From positions 33,369,541-33,433,540 of the forward strand of contig NC_091931.1 of assembly GCF_041260155.1 (NCBI RefSeq): DNA of 64,000 bases, given 5' to 3'. The stretch's first letter is position 1. Each line of letters starts with the position of its first letter. Source of the stretch: Ptychodera flava. Taxonomy: Eukaryota > Hemichordata > Enteropneusta > Ptychoderidae. The translations under genes and the position numbers were made by a program. Shown here in pieces: positions 11,401 to 25,777 of the stretch. The notes below the pieces were generated by a model. That model was not told the origin of the DNA and ran no database searches. It saw nothing but the letters and a program-made list of their open reading frames with translations.

Positions 11401-14400
11401 GCAAACGGATCTTTAATATACAGTAGCACCCTTTGGGATTTTCACAAAATTCTATGATGAATAAACATTTTTTTAAAAGTTGTTGATAAAAGCAGAGAAA
11501 CTACCCACATGCACACATAGTGGACTTACCAACAGTGAGATAAAATAGTGATCAAGAAAGTGGCTACAGATGTTGATAAGTGATGAGTGACCTTTCACCT
11601 TTAATATTCTGCATGATTTGACATCAGGCCTTGCCTTTGATGAGTGGGACATGGACTACTATACCAAGTTGTTCACAGAAAAGGTGAAGAGAAACCCAAC
11701 CAGTGTGGAATGTTTTGATCTTGCTCAGTCAAACAGGTAAGGCTTTTGCTTCAGCAAAAATAAATTTCTTGTGAAATATGACACAGTATAATAGAGAAAA
11801 TTGGTTTAGCATCATGTACATACCACACTAATGGTACCGGTAGATACAGTATACAATAGTAATTCACACAACAACTCAGTTTTTCTCATCAGGCCAATCA
11901 TGTGAGTTCCAATTTGGCAACACAAAAGTAAAGCTTATGTTTCATTTGGCACGCTCTCAAACTTGGCTGTGTATAGTCTCTTGTAAGCCATAGTTATATT
12001 GCAAAGCAAAGTGTCAGCAGCTTAATTACTTTTTATTTGTTTGCGGTTATACATTTATATATTTAATTATATATTTGTGATTTCATTACTTGTCAGTTTA
12101 GATGACTAAACTACCTCAGTACAGTTTGGCTTGCCCAGAGACTTGGAAATAAATATGAAGGAGTGATGTTTATTTTGTATCACATGTTGTAACAATTTGA
12201 TTGGCTAAACATGAACGTGTGACATGTCCATAATGTAATTTTTCATGTCAACATGACAAATTGCTGTCAGGCATGGTTGGGTACTAACTTCACATTTGCT
12301 CTCTCTTTATAGTATAAGGAATCATACCATGTTGAGATTGCATGTTGCTGCCTACTTTAATAGTTAGATACTTCAATGCAGAGCAGAGTGGTTTTTGCTT
12401 TCTCTGGAGAACTGCTGGTCCATACTCATGTAGCTTTTTTCCATTTCTGTTCCACACAATGTCTTCAGTGTTGAAAGACGCAAAGTTGAGAGTTTCTCCA
12501 TTGTTTGATCATTTCACAGTGAGCACAGCAGGCATTGGTTCTTCAAGGGTCGCATGGTGGTCGACGGTGAAGAACATGAAGACTCCTTGTTTAAGATGGT
12601 GATGAAAACACAGGAATGCAGCAATGATAACAATGTCATCAAATTCTCTGACAATAGCAGGTAAGTAGACACTTTAAAATCTGTCTTCTCAATTTACTGC
12701 TTGTGGAGCCACCCACCTTAGTAATCCATGCACAAGTTTTAGAGCATATGACCAAAGTACTTGCGTTATTTATTTTCTTGTACATGTCCTCTATTTTCTT
12801 GTATATGTATGTAACGTACCAGGGTATGTGATTGATAAGACAATGCACAGAAGTGCCACTAGTTTCCCATGTGCACTCTGGAACATCCAAGCAAAATGAT
12901 GAGGATGAGTGGTAGTTCATGATTTGTCAGTTTGTACTGTGTACTTACAATTTGAGCAAAGTACTGACAGACTATGTTAGGAAGTCTATGGACAAACCAT
13001 GGCATGATCTTTTTCGAAGAGCTCTAACTATTTGAAATGCAGTGATGTCATCTCCGAACAAAACATTTCTTTGTCCACTATTGAAGAAAATGGAGTGATG
13101 GGAAGAATTTCTCCTTTGTTTCTTGTGTACACGCAAACATCAGTACAATATAAACCACAACTCATCATGTAAACATGAGCCACTTGATTGAAAATATGGG
13201 AGTTGAGGGTCAATTGCAAAACAGGATGTAAACACTGGCCTTCACTTGGGTTTGACAGCCAGACTTTTAATTATTATTATTATTATTAGACTTTATTTAA
13301 ACTCGATAGACTGTTGAGCCGAAGGCTCTTCTCACACAGTGTCGAGATGCAAGAAATATACAATATGTACATTAAAAAAAATATAAAAAACAGAGCAGAG
13401 AAAAGCAAAACATTAAGACATCAAGAAACAGACGACAAAATATAAAAAAAAAAAACCGCCAAAAATGGCTCAAAAATTACATTTTGCCCAAAAGATGAGA
13501 CTTACATTTCGTTTTAAAAGAGTGAAGAGTAGAGCAAAATTTGACATCTGCTGGTAAACTATTCCATATTTTGACACCGCTATACGTAAAACTCCTCTTA
13601 AAAATTTGAGTTCTGTGTCTTGGAATATACAATTCATTTCTGTCTACAGATCTTGTACTACGACTGTGGACGTTCTGGACACTTCTAAAAACATTCAAAT
13701 AATTAGGAGCCAAATTATTTTGGACTTTGTACATCAAAACTGATTCATTAAAAACAATCCTTTCTCTAAATGGTAACCAGTTTAAAACGTCGAATAAATT
13801 ACGACTAGGAGTGCTAAAATCTGAGTCTAAAAGTACTCTGGCTACAGCTTTCTGTAGTCTTTCAACACGAAGTAAAAGTTTGTTGGAACAATGACCCCAT
13901 ATGTTAGAACAATAGTCAAAATGGGGTAAAATAAAACAATTGTAAAATATCATCTTAGCTCTCTGAGTTAAAAAAGGACGAATACGTTTTAGATGCAGCA
14001 ATTTAAAGGCTACCTTACTACAAACTGAATTTACTTGTTTTTCCCAATTTAGGGTGTCGTCAATGGTTACACCCAACAATTTTTCATGGGTTACACAATC
14101 GAGCTGATCATTGCCACACATAACATTGATGTGATTTTTCGTTCTGGCTTTTTTCTGCGTTGTACCAATGACAATAACCTTAGTTTTCTGTGAATTAACA
14201 CACATGCTATTTTGATCGCACCAGCGTGTGATCAGATTCATATCTCTGCTCAGCTTGGTTTCAATTTCGTTAATTTTGGGACTGATCACCTGAGCTGCTG
14301 TGTCATCAGCATACATATACATATCAGAATTTTCAGAAGCCAGAGGGAGGTCATTTATAAAAAGTAGGAACAACAGGGGCCCTAAAATAGATCCCTGCGG

Positions 14401-17400
14401 TACACCTGTACTGACAGGAAGAGAATCACTCAGGGTTCCATTAAAGGACACCAACTGAGTTCTGTTTGCGAGGTATGAAGTGAAAAAGCCCATTGTCTGC
14501 TCTGAACAACCGTAAAGTCTTAGTTTCTTAAGTAAAGTACCATGATGAACTAGGTCAAAGGCTTTTCTAAAATCAACGAGTAAAACACCTATTAGATTTC
14601 CACTATCGATTGCCTGGTACCATGAGTTGGTAATGTTAGTCAAAGCTGTTTGACAAGAGTGGAACGTACGAAAACCGGATTGTTTATCTGACAGTAAATT
14701 GTGCAATGAAAGAAAATTGTAAAATTCTACCTTACAATCCTATTCTTTCTAATTATTACAGTGTTATTTTCAATTTTTCACATAAGCCAAATCTGCAAAC
14801 AAAATTACTACATTTGCACATAGTAGAGAAACTACTGTCTATGATTTAAAGCTCTCTTCACACATATAAATAGGGTAATATACTTTATTGTTGAATACAT
14901 TTTGTATTTTCTGTTTTTACTATGCAGTGCCATCAAGGGTTATTCAGTGAAGTTGCTTTACCCACATGACCCATCGACAGGAAGTACATTCAATGAAAAG
15001 GAGCTCCTCCGCCATATCATATTTACAGCTGAAACACACAACTTTCCAACTGGTGAGTAAAAAAACTCCTACCTGCCATCCTTGAGCTTGTCTTCAGAAC
15101 ACATTGTGAAACTTTTTTAAGCGTATTTTCTTTGCACAAAAGCATATCAACATATACAGCTCACTTGATGAATTTACATGTACATGCAATTTGTACATGT
15201 ATTTCTTCAATTCTCAAAGCCTGATATGTATGGTACTATTTTATCATCCAGGGGTTGCTCCGTTCAGTGGTGCCACAACAGGTACTGGTGGTAGAATTCG
15301 TGATGTGCACGCTGCAGGTAGAGGTGCCCATGTTGTAGCAGGCACAGCTGGCTATAGCTTTGGTAACTTACACATACCAGGTAAGATTTCTGCATCAGAT
15401 CTCTCATTTTGAGGTGACATATTACAGTCACAGGAAAAATATGTATTAAACTTAGAAAACAAACAAAAAACATTTTCAAATTAGAGCTGCTATACTTTTA
15501 CTGATATTGAAAATTGAGGAAGTGAGGTAAAGATCATGGATAACATTTGTGGATGGATTCAAAGAAAGATAAACTTGATGTTGCAAGTCCACATTGTTTT
15601 CTGCAGCTCAAAGGTGCTGCCCAAAGCTTGGTAACTTTTCTAAATATTTCAAGATATCCTGAAGAAGTCACAATCCAGAGAGATATAGTGGTAGACAGTG
15701 ACTGTTGTGTAAATTGCATTCATGAAGCTGGGTATATGAGTGTCATAAATACCGTTTGGAAAACCTGCATACAAGGACGTAGTATCAACATGACACAAAC
15801 ATGTTGTATTATCTTTTCATAGATTATGAACTTCCTTGGGAGGACAAGTCGTTCAAGTATCCCAGCAACTTTGCCCCTCCCCTGGAGGTAGCTGTGGAGG
15901 CAAGCAACGGTGCCTCAGACTATGGGAATAAATTTGGAGAGCCCGTCATAGCAGGATTTGCCAGATCCTTTGGTATGATGGTAACAGAATCGGAAAGAAG
16001 AGAATGGGTCAAACCAATCATGTTCAGTGGTGGAATTGGGTCATTGGATTACCAACATATCAATAAATTGGAGCCTGAAGTTGGTGAGGATCAATTTCAA
16101 ATTCGTGTTTGAGTAAATTTGTTGAGGCACAGTTTATCTAAGCAGGTGTTAATCTGCTCTGATGAATAGGTGAATAAAAATATATGTCAATGCAAATTAT
16201 TTGATTGTAGTTGCACATTGCCAAAAATTTACTTGCACTATTACTTCAAGATTGTTGCTGTTGTTTAAGTTGAGCCAATAGAAGACATTAAAATTTGATT
16301 TTCACAAACCAAAGTGACGTACATTTAGATTTTCTCGTTTGATTTCCAATGGATTTCAGACATGCTGTAAACTGCCAAAGAATTGCAAGAGTTTGAGAAT
16401 CTGATGGTCCATGCTTGAGGTTTACTCTTCCCACACATTTTGTAGTTGTCTAATTTCCACCAGAGCTACTCCTTATCGGAGGTTTTATCATCTCATTGGG
16501 TATTCATTGATTGTTACTCTTCAGGTATGGAGGTTGTCAAGCTAGGTGGTCCCGTGTACCGCATTGGTGTCGGTGGTGGCGCTGCATCTTCAGTTCAGGT
16601 CCAAGGTGACAACGCTGAAGAGCTGGACTTCGGCGCGGTTCAACGTGGTGATGCCGAGATGGAACAGAAATTGAACCGTGTCATACGAGCATGCATCGAA
16701 ATGGGCGACCACAATCCCATCGCCAGTATACATGACCAGGGTGCTGGTGGAAATGGTATGTGCTAATTATCTTGTTGTGTACAGCATGTGTTTTTGAACC
16801 AAGGGCTATAGTACTGCAGAGTCAGGAAATTTGAACAGGGTTCGTACGGTCCTGGAAAACCCTGGAAAACCCTGGAATTTTATTTTAGCCCTGGAAAACC
16901 CTGGAAAAATGTGATTTAGCCCTGGAAAACCCTGGAAAATGAAGATACTTGAGACTGATGTAGTTGAACTTAACAAATCTGATAATAAATATTCCAAGAA
17001 AGCTGAATCTGCAGGGAAATGTCTTTTGTCGCAAAGTTAAATAGTCTTAGAAGGAGTGCAAATTCTAATACTGCAAAAGAGAAAACAAACTGAAATACAA
17101 TCAGTAGCTATACAGTTAGAAGAAAAAGCTCAGGAATTAAAGCAGTAGATAGGTACAGTGTGTCGATAGAAGTCGAGTATAAATTTGTTTTCATGGTCAA
17201 GAGCCCTGGAAAATTATTTGATTTGAGTTGAAATAGCCCTGGAAAACTGGTCAAAAAACCCTGGAAAGCCCTGGAATTTTATTTGTCCCAAGGTGTTCGA
17301 ACCCTGTTTGAAGTGTACAAGTAAATTCTGCTTGGTCAAGAATTCTATCACACTTGTATATTTTCAGCACCAGTAATGTTACACCGGATAGCAAGTCCAG

Positions 17401-20400
17401 CTCTTTACTGTCAATCTTGTTATTGTGGTATGGTTTTGGAATAGCGCTTTACTGGTGAAAAGAAGACACCATGTTCTCACAAAACATTTTGTTACTTTCA
17501 ATTCTTCAACTATTAATTCAACAGAGGCAAACCCTAAATGACAAAATTTCTCGATATCTGTTTTCAGGAAATGTGCTGAAGGAGATATGTGAGCCAGCAG
17601 GTGCTGTAATCCGTGTGAAGGAATTCCAGCTTGGCGACCCTACCATCAACACACTGGAATTGTGGGGAGCCGAGTACCAGGAAAGCAATGCAATCCTTGT
17701 CAAGGGAGAGGACACTGCAAAACTCAGACAGCTGTGCCAGAGAGAAAAATGTCCAGTGTCATTCGTTGGCAGCATAACTGGAGATGGAAAAGTAGGTTGT
17801 TCATGTGTTATTTGCCCTAAATGTCTGTACAATATCTATTGCGTTCAGTAGTATATTGGTGGAAGTTCTTTCAATAGAACCAAAGTATGACAGCATTTAG
17901 ATGTTTTACAATAAACGCATTTCTTTAAAGTACACAAAGCGGTGAAAGATTAAAAAGTTTCAAAATTTTTAATTGAGGTTATTTCATTGGTCGTTTAATA
18001 TGTGTTTAATATTTTAAGTCACCCATAGTTTTTGTCCGTGTGAAAGGTCATGTTGAAAGTGAAATCTTGGACATCTGCATTCTTCAAAAATTCACTACAG
18101 TCTGTAATGGTCATACTTCTCACCAATTTTACCCATCAAAGAGCCAAGGGTTTCTTAATATAGCATATAACCATGTTGGTTACTAATCTACAGGGCTTTC
18201 AATTTGGCACTAGTGACACTAGTGACACTCTTGCCTTGTTGTGAAACTGCAAAGATACAGACTTCAACAGGAAAAAAGACGAGAAAAAATTCATAGTGTC
18301 TCTTTCACGTGGTTAAAAAAAATCTACTCAGTACACTTATACCATTTAAACTAAGTGTCCTTGGATGCATTTCTTTTCAGATAAGACTTGAAGAGGAACA
18401 TTGTCCGGACAAAGACGGTGAGAGTGAGGAGGAGAGAACTCTCAAACGGAAGAAAGAAAGCACTTATCCAGTTGATCTGGAGTTGGAGTTGGTCCTTGGT
18501 AAAATGCCAAGAAAGGTAACATTCGTACATCTTGTGACTCAGTCAGTCTGCATAATAAGAGAACAAATTTTTTTAACATGAAATAGTTCTTTAAATATGT
18601 CAAAGAATTGCTGTGTATGGAGTAACTTTGATCAAGTTTTAATATTCATGTCATTGTATCAGGATGTATACTTTATGATGGCTGCCAGGAGAGTTTCTGA
18701 AAATATAAAAAAAAATATGCAATATAACACACACTTACCTGCATCTTTTTGATAAAAATTAACATTTGCCCAAATTACAGGTTTTCAATCAAGACAGAGT
18801 GAAGCCGCAGTTGAAACCACTGGCTCTTCCAGAAGTGACAGTTGAAGAGGCTCTAGACAGAGTGCTTAGGCTGCCCTCAGTGGCAAGCAAGAGATATCTC
18901 ACAAACAAGGTATAAAAGAAAATGATGATTTTATTATTAATCCATCATCCAACAGGCAAATGCCCAATTACAAGTATGAAGCACCCACTAACCATATTAT
19001 ATATTGTCTTGCTCAAGGACACAACACTGTGATATTGTCTCAAACTCAAATACTCTGATTGTTAAACCAGTACCCAACTGTTATAATGTATTTCATATAA
19101 TATTGAATCTAATTACAGCAGGGATTTAAATTCTGTGATTGTATGAAAGAAATCAAATCAGTGTAATGGTGCTGGGTTTTTTACCTTTCTTTTTACCCTT
19201 TTTTACAATCACACAGGTTGATAGATCTGTCACAGGCTTGATAGCACAGCAGCAGTGCGTTGGACCACTTCATACACCACTGGCTGATGTAGCCGTCACT
19301 GCGTTGTCTCATTTCGAGACAGTTGGCTCGGCAACAGCCATCGGAGAACAGCCAATCAAGGGTCTCATAGATCCAGGATGTGGTGCCAGGATGACTGTCG
19401 GGGAAGCTCTCACCAACCTGGTGTTTGCGAGGGTAACTTCTCTGAAGGTGGGTTTTATGTTTGGGAGATGTTGGGATAACTGCTCCTGAAGTGTGTTTTA
19501 CAATTTGACAATACAACAAAGCTGCTTTGAAGGTCGCTGTCACATGTAAAATCACATGTGGATAATAATATCTATGAAATAAATCAAAACTAGTCCTGGT
19601 TAGTTTTAACATTTCTTATAGTTGTGCTGTTAGGATAGCATCTATGATGATCTGTATTTTTGTTTTGAAAGTTTGTGTCAGGATAGATAAAATTTCTGAA
19701 ATGACACCTCTATTTGGCTGTTTGCAAATGGCATCATTGTTCTCCCATAAATATGCAAAAATAAATATTTGTCCACATTTTTAGATTGCACATTTTGAAA
19801 TTACATAATACGAAAATGACAAAAATACCACTTAGTAGGTGACCGCTAGTGTAACAATGAATACTAACAGACATATTTACAGCTCAGGCTACAAGCCGCA
19901 ACACCAGCCATGCATGCGACACCGACAAAATTTATCTGCATTTCAAGCAGCAGTGCCTAATGTTGTGTACCTCGCGTGCAGCTATATTTAGTAACAAATG
20001 TGTAACCGCAAACAGCTCTATTTGGAGTGTATTTTTAGCATGAGTATCTCCAATAATGGCTTTATTAGGGTAATACTTTAAGGTATACACAACATACTAA
20101 GTGAGCCCCATAGACTATTTTGATCATGAGCCATTAGATGTAATTTGCCATGGAAAAGAATATTTATGTATTGAGCTTTCTGAATAGACAAACTGATACA
20201 TTTTTTTCTGTGAAATAACATTTTGCCCGTAGGATGTAAAATGCAGTGGTAATTGGATGTGGCCAGCTAAGTTACCTGGAGAAGGGGCTGCTCTGTTTGA
20301 CACCTGCCAAGCCATGTGTAAAGTTATGAGAGAGCTTGGAGTAGCAGTTGATGGTGGAAAGGACTCGCTCAGCATGGCAGCCAGAGTTGGCACTGATACC

Positions 20401-23400
20401 GTCAAAGCACCTGGTGAGTGATGTAAAAAGTTAGAAAAACTAAGCACAGTCTTGTCCAACAAGTCCACAGTAATTGCTAAAAATTTGCATATTGTTGACT
20501 TGATGAGGTTGCACTTGTCCCAGAATATTTGGGCTGTGAAATGGAGCTGAAAGGAGTCTTCAAAACGGCCGCTGCATAGAAATCTGTTGAAGTGAATCAA
20601 AAGACAAACATTTTAAAAACATTTTTTGTTTACATTGTCAGGTACGCTGGTTGTATCTGTTTATGTTGGATGCCCTGATATCACAGCTACTGTAACACCA
20701 GACCTGAAATGTCCTGGTGGTGAAGGTAAGTTGGATCACAATTTAAATGCACGATGGGTTTTGATGTACAATATTTGAGAATCTGAATATTTGTGTTCAG
20801 GTTTTTAATGATCAGATAATTTTACATTCAAATTTGAACATTATGCTAATTTCTTGCACATTACAAACGTCAAAATGACTGTTGAACATGTTTGATTAAT
20901 TTTAAAAATAATGTGATAAGGAGAAGATGACTAACTTGTTTTTTTTTTGTCAGAGTGCACGATCAAATTTCAATTCTGTGAGTCTGTTTTTGTAAATCCC
21001 TAGGCAGACTTCTGTGGGTGGATCTGGGCAATGGAAAACACAGACTTGGCGGTACAGCCATAGCACAGTGTTACAGTCAGCTCGGTGATGTCTCGCCTGA
21101 CTTAGACGATCCTCAGATGTTGGTAAATGCTTTCAACACAACACAGCAACTTCTTGCCGGTAAGCTGGGCTGCGATGTAGTTTTACAATAGGATATAGCA
21201 TCTCAACTGATGAATTCATGACAATGGTTTGAACCGATCCCATTGTTTTATTTTTTGAAGTTGGACCTCTGGAGAGGGAACAGTTCTAAAAGTTCATGTA
21301 ACAGTAACCTATGATTTGAATGCCGGCAAAGTCAAGTTGAGCCAGTGAAATGGTTCATCATAGTTTTTCTGTCACATTTATATTTATATACAATCTGAAG
21401 ATCTATGTATCTACCAGGAATCTTGTGACGCATCAAAAACTACCAATTGCAGATCAAACCAATGGTTGATGTTACCATACAGATATTCTTACTCTGTACA
21501 ATCACCTTGTACAGAAGACTAGAACAAAAATATTTGAAAAGTTTTATTTCTTTATAGAAAATAACCCAGTACTTTCCAACTTCTTTGTTTTTGTAGATAA
21601 ACTCATCACAGCAGGCCATGATGTCAGTGACGGAGGGCTAATAACCTGTATATTGGAAATGGCATTTGCTGGGAATTATGGGGTAGATGTTACCTTGACA
21701 ACAGGAAGCTCAGGAGGTGAGAGTCAAAATATGTGTCCACCATTTGTGTGATGTTGATTTTCAAGATTTTTATCCTCAGAAGTGGCATCACTTCTATCGT
21801 TATTATGTTATAAGGCTCTGCTTATACCAGTAGATAAAATACTACCGGTAGTGACTGAAAAGAGATATTGAGCAACAGAGTATGTGTTCTTCCGTAACAT
21901 TGCAAACTTCAGCAGTCTTTTTCAAGTTCTGATAATAAGATTGTGGAAATGGCTTTCCTAAAACACAAAGTAGAACATTTCCACGTCCTGCTTCTGTGAT
22001 TTTTCATGTTGACGTAAAATACTGTACTGTTTCTTTCACAACTTCAGTCAGTACCATAGACCTGCTCTTTGCTGAAGAGCTTGGTCTGTTGCTGGAGGTT
22101 GAGGCGGCCAATGTTGAAAGTGTCTGTCAGCGTTACCAAGACAGCGGAGTGCCTTGTCATGTGATTGGACATTCCAGAGGTGAAGGGTCAAATGGAAAGG
22201 TGTGTTTATTATTCATTCCTGATTTTTTAAACCCAAGTTGTGAAAGAGTGCTCTTGGTTTCAAATTTTCGAGTCAAATTTAGTGCGAAGTGAGACTACTA
22301 TTTATGAATTTGCAGTACAAACTATCTTCTACAAGTTACCATTAGAGATGATACGCCAGTGCCCATTCAATGACCATCTGTACTCTTGATATGGACTGCG
22401 ATATATCAAAATTAGCTTACTACTGTTTGCTGTTTTGAACTAGATGTTATATGGTTTAGAGAATCTTTGGCATAAAACAGACATTCCGCAAAAATTCAGC
22501 AGGCAGTATTGAACCTGACATAATAGTGTTGTAGATCCATCTTTGGCATGAAAACAGACACTAAGCGAAATTCAGCATAGTAATAGTATTAGAAGCTGTT
22601 ACTGTACCTATGACCAACATACTTGTACAATATACCTATGCAATGCCTGTTGAGAATTCTGAATCTTTTCACTGAAAAGATCTGACAAGGCAAAATTAAT
22701 TTGTATCACCATTGCTGCATCATGAAGACAGACATGATGTAAGGTGTTGATCAATTAAATCAAGAATAGTTTTTGAAATCATTCATTTTATGACTTACCA
22801 TTTTAATAAAACTTCTAGGTAAAGGTATCTGTTGATGAGAAGTGTGTTCTTGATAGCGATATGACAAAGATGAGGGATATCTGGGAGGAGACAAGTTTTC
22901 GACTGGAAAGACTACAAGCCAACCCGCAGAGTGTGGTTGTAGAGGAGACCAATCTTGCAAACAGAACAGCGCCCCCATACAAGATGTCCTTTGACCCTGA
23001 TGTGAAACCAGACATTTTGAGCCATGTTGATGGTGGGTATTTTATCTCCATACGTTCAAATATAAAGATTTTCTGATTGAACTTATTTTCCTTTAGTTTA
23101 AGTCTTGACTGCAGAAATATACTGTAATTTTAGTCAACTTCAGACTCTTGACATGTAATTGTTGTGTATCATTGATAAACATCCGTCATGAATGATGTGA
23201 ATGTAAATTAAGTAACCAGTAAATCGTCATTCACAGGTAAACCGAAACCCAAAATTGCTGTGATTCGAGAAGAAGGTAGCAATGGTGACCGTGAAATGGT
23301 TGCATCATTTCACATGGCTGGCTTTGAAGTCTGGGACGTCAACATGCAAGATCTGTGTACTGGCAGGGTTACCCTGGATGGTTTCCGTGGCGTCGTCTTT

Positions 23401-25777
23401 GTAGGTGGCTTCAGCTACGCGGATGTGTGTGAATCTGCTAGAGGTTAGTGATGTTTTGTATCATACTTGCCCAAAGAAAAGTGAACCCATGCTTCCCAAA
23501 GAAAACAATCAGGGTTTTGTAAGGGTTCTCCTACAGGTAAAAACATTTGGAACCCTAGGATTCTATTGATTTGTAGAATTGCTCAGTCTGACCTTGTATC
23601 ATGTTTCCCTGATTTATCCTGTCGATAGTCTGACAAAAATGGAAACATGGGCCATTAGAATATCAATTGAAAATTTGTATCTGGACAGACAAAAACATCA
23701 AAAGCACTTCAGTTTGTCCTTTTCTTTTGTAAAATGAGTCCTTATTTCACTGAAACAAATTTGAAACCTCATTAGAATCTGCCTTTAGAAAATATGACAG
23801 ATTTTTTTGCAAGTAGCCTAGCATACCAAACACAATAATGTGATGTCTCAACGAAAATTTTCCAATACCCAGACATAACCAGCTTATATAAAAGGACCTG
23901 CCTTCTCAGCCATCATATTATATGCAAATAAGTTGATATTTTGTGGTTTATTGTTTTCAGGCTGGGCAGCAGCTATTCTCTTCAACCCAACTGTCCGGGC
24001 ACAGTTTGATGCTTTCCGTGCTCGTAAAGATACCTTCTCCCTGGGTGTGTGCAATGGTTGCCAGCTGATGGGTCTGCTAGGCTGGGTAGCTCCGGATAAT
24101 TCAGATATTGTGCAAGGTAAACAATATCATGGAAAAATTTCACATCCTTTAATATCATTTGACTTCACAAAACAAGCAGAAGTTTTCAAACTAACCCGGT
24201 CTGTCTTGACAATTAACATTTGCATTTTTATGTTTTGACCAGCAAATGGATTCCAAGCAAGAATTTCCTCTTCTGTGCCAAAATTCCACAAATACCTACC
24301 TCCTAGTTCCAGGAAACCTTACACATTTGACCGAAAATTCTTGTGTCCATCTCCTACAGACAGGCCACTTCCGAAGGACTACGCAAATCTATATTCCATC
24401 CAGAAATTTTTATTCTTTCAGCGTAGCATCATAGTTTTGCTACAGTTGCCAAAGTTTTGATTTACCATAGTTGAATAATAAACTTTCGGTAGTACTAAAT
24501 ATAGTCCTTGTACAATTGACCTTGACAAATTTAAACACCGCATAAACTCTATGTGAAATAATTTAGCAGGTTTTGGTAACCTGTCCTCTCATGTGGGTTT
24601 ACATTTACAGTCGCATCTTTGTCACAATATGCAACTTTTGTAAACAGGTACCTTTATCTAATGGCAGCAATAAAGCAGTTGTTACAACCATTGATACACT
24701 GTTCTTTCTCATCATTTGTACATGAAGCTTTTCCAAGTCTCATTTACCTGCTTGCTTTTACCCTCGGATCTTCCTGGTCATGTGTTTTCCAAGCTTTTCA
24801 AATAAGTGGCATTTTCTCTCGACAGGAAACGCTGATGACTCTGCCCATGCCAGTCAAGGTGTCTTCCTCACCCACAACAAATCAGAAAGATTTGAGTCGC
24901 GTTTTGTCACAGTCAGTATCCAATCCAGTCCAGCCATCATGTTGAAGGGTATGGAAGGATCAACACTAGGAATCTGGATTGCACACGGTGAAGGTATGTT
25001 ATGCTGTCGACAAAAGAATCTTAGACTAGTTTATTTTAGGCAAGTATGGTTGCACCAGCCAAATAATATCAAAGATTTATTTTTACTATCATGTTGATTT
25101 CATGGCCTGATCTCAAAAGCACTCATGATCAAAATTCAATTTGAAGAGAGAGATCATTTAATTGTCTCTTTCAAAGATCACATTCAAACTTTGGTATCTT
25201 CATTACAACATAATCCTCTTTGTGCGATATTATAGGAGTATACAATCTACCGGTATATGTTTTGACTTTAACATATCATTCAGCATAATATAGAGATATG
25301 AGTGTAGGTGAGAGTTAGTCTTTATGATGTATTGTAAAAATGTTGTTTTTATCTTGTATTGTAAATGGAAATATTTCTGTACAGTGGAATGAAAGTCTTC
25401 CAAATAATAGCTCAACATCAAAACAGTTTGCTTCAGAAATTTATCTTGTGTTTTTCACGGCAGGTTACATGAAATTTGCTAGTGACAACATTCAGCAAAG
25501 CATTGAAGAGAATAACTTGGCACCCATACGCTATGTTGACGATGAAGGTCAAACCACCATGCAGTACCCTTTGAACCCCAATGGCTCACCCAATGGGATG
25601 GCAGCACTGTGCTCACCTGACGGACGCCATCTTGCCATGATGCCTCACCCAGAACGATGCACGCTGACCTGGCAGTGGCCTTGGATGCCCCAGGAGTGGC
25701 GAAAATCGGGCAAGGCGTCGCCATGGCTACGAATGTTCCAGAATGCCTGTGCATGGTGTCATGAAAACAGTTCATGA
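8470..25777 (+). CDS. PFAS: Phosphoribosylformylglycinamidine synthase (FGAM synthase), complete, 23 coding exons
   Basis: This enzyme converts FGAR, glutamine and ATP to FGAM, step 4 of cytosolic de novo purine synthesis. Exons: 8470-8617, 9996-10134, 10611-10921, 11628-11736, 12520-12660, 14928-15052, 15252-15380, 15823-16083, 16525-16755, 17568-17791, 18381-18515, 18781-18909, 19217-19447, 20233-20413, 20642-20725, 21004-21159, 21597-21716, 22048-22199, 22819-23032, 23237-23443, 23961-24116, 24826-24993, 25464-25777. All junctions are GT-AG and in phase, giving 1354 residues (human protein 1338). Landmarks run in the family order: a PurS-like N-terminus, [55 protein letters not shown], then a C-terminal class I glutaminase domain. 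Its triad is Cys1173 (GVCNGCQ), His1312 and Glu1314 (PHPER), each offset by 15 from human. The start ATG has A at -3 and G at +4. Introns hold several transposons; the coding sequence looks intact. Confidence 0.97.
9151..9513 (+). mobile_element. 'GAGGCGC' MITE, copy 2 (PFAS intron 1)
   Basis: About 363 bp. Inverted ends contain GTGCCTCGGGGACAG (left) and CTTTCGAGGCGCA (right). Flanks are TTAA (9147-9150) and TCAA (9514-9517), suggesting an originally TTAA target duplication. The interior has the shared CACCGTCTTAG, GGCGGCCATT and TTTTTATTCTTG blocks. It is in the same orientation as the copies at 5.3 and 41.0 kb. Confidence 0.8.
10250..10464. mobile_element. piggyBac-like MITE (PFAS intron 2)
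   Basis: 215 bp with 12-13-bp inverted ends CCCTTTGAGTGC and GGCACTCAAAGGG, flanked on both sides by TTAA (10246-10249 and 10465-10468). TTAA followed by CCC is the hallmark of piggyBac termini. The interior is AT-rich and non-coding. Confidence 0.75.
13269..14750 (-). mobile_element. 5'-truncated LINE with an intact partial reverse transcriptase (PFAS intron 5)
   Basis: The minus strand holds one uninterrupted frame of over 400 codons (13477 to about 14745). It covers the reverse transcriptase palm and the ORF2 C-terminus. Motifs in order are [44 protein letters not shown] (catalytic Asp pair), LLGVTIDD and [10 protein letters not shown]. The 3' end at about 13269-13290 finishes in a short ATT/AAT repeat, as in CR1/L2-type elements. 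The endonuclease and the start of ORF2 are missing, so it cannot move on its own. The intact frame implies a fairly recent insertion. It lies antisense to PFAS. Confidence 0.93.
16836..17306. mobile_element. hAT-like MITE with CCTGGAAAA repeats (PFAS intron 9)
   Basis: 471 bp with short inverted ends CAGGGTTCGTAC and GTTCGAACCCTG, flanked by TTTGAA on both sides (16830-16835 and 17307-17312). Both ends contain short tandem copies of CCCTGGAAAA, about seven in the left 110 bp and several at 17200-17280. CAGGG termini suggest the hAT superfamily, although hAT normally makes 8-bp duplications and only 6 bp match here. Confidence 0.7.

Noticed and set aside
19193-19612. Minus-strand 139-codon frame over PFAS exon 13
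   Set aside because: It is the antisense shadow of a well-supported PFAS exon.
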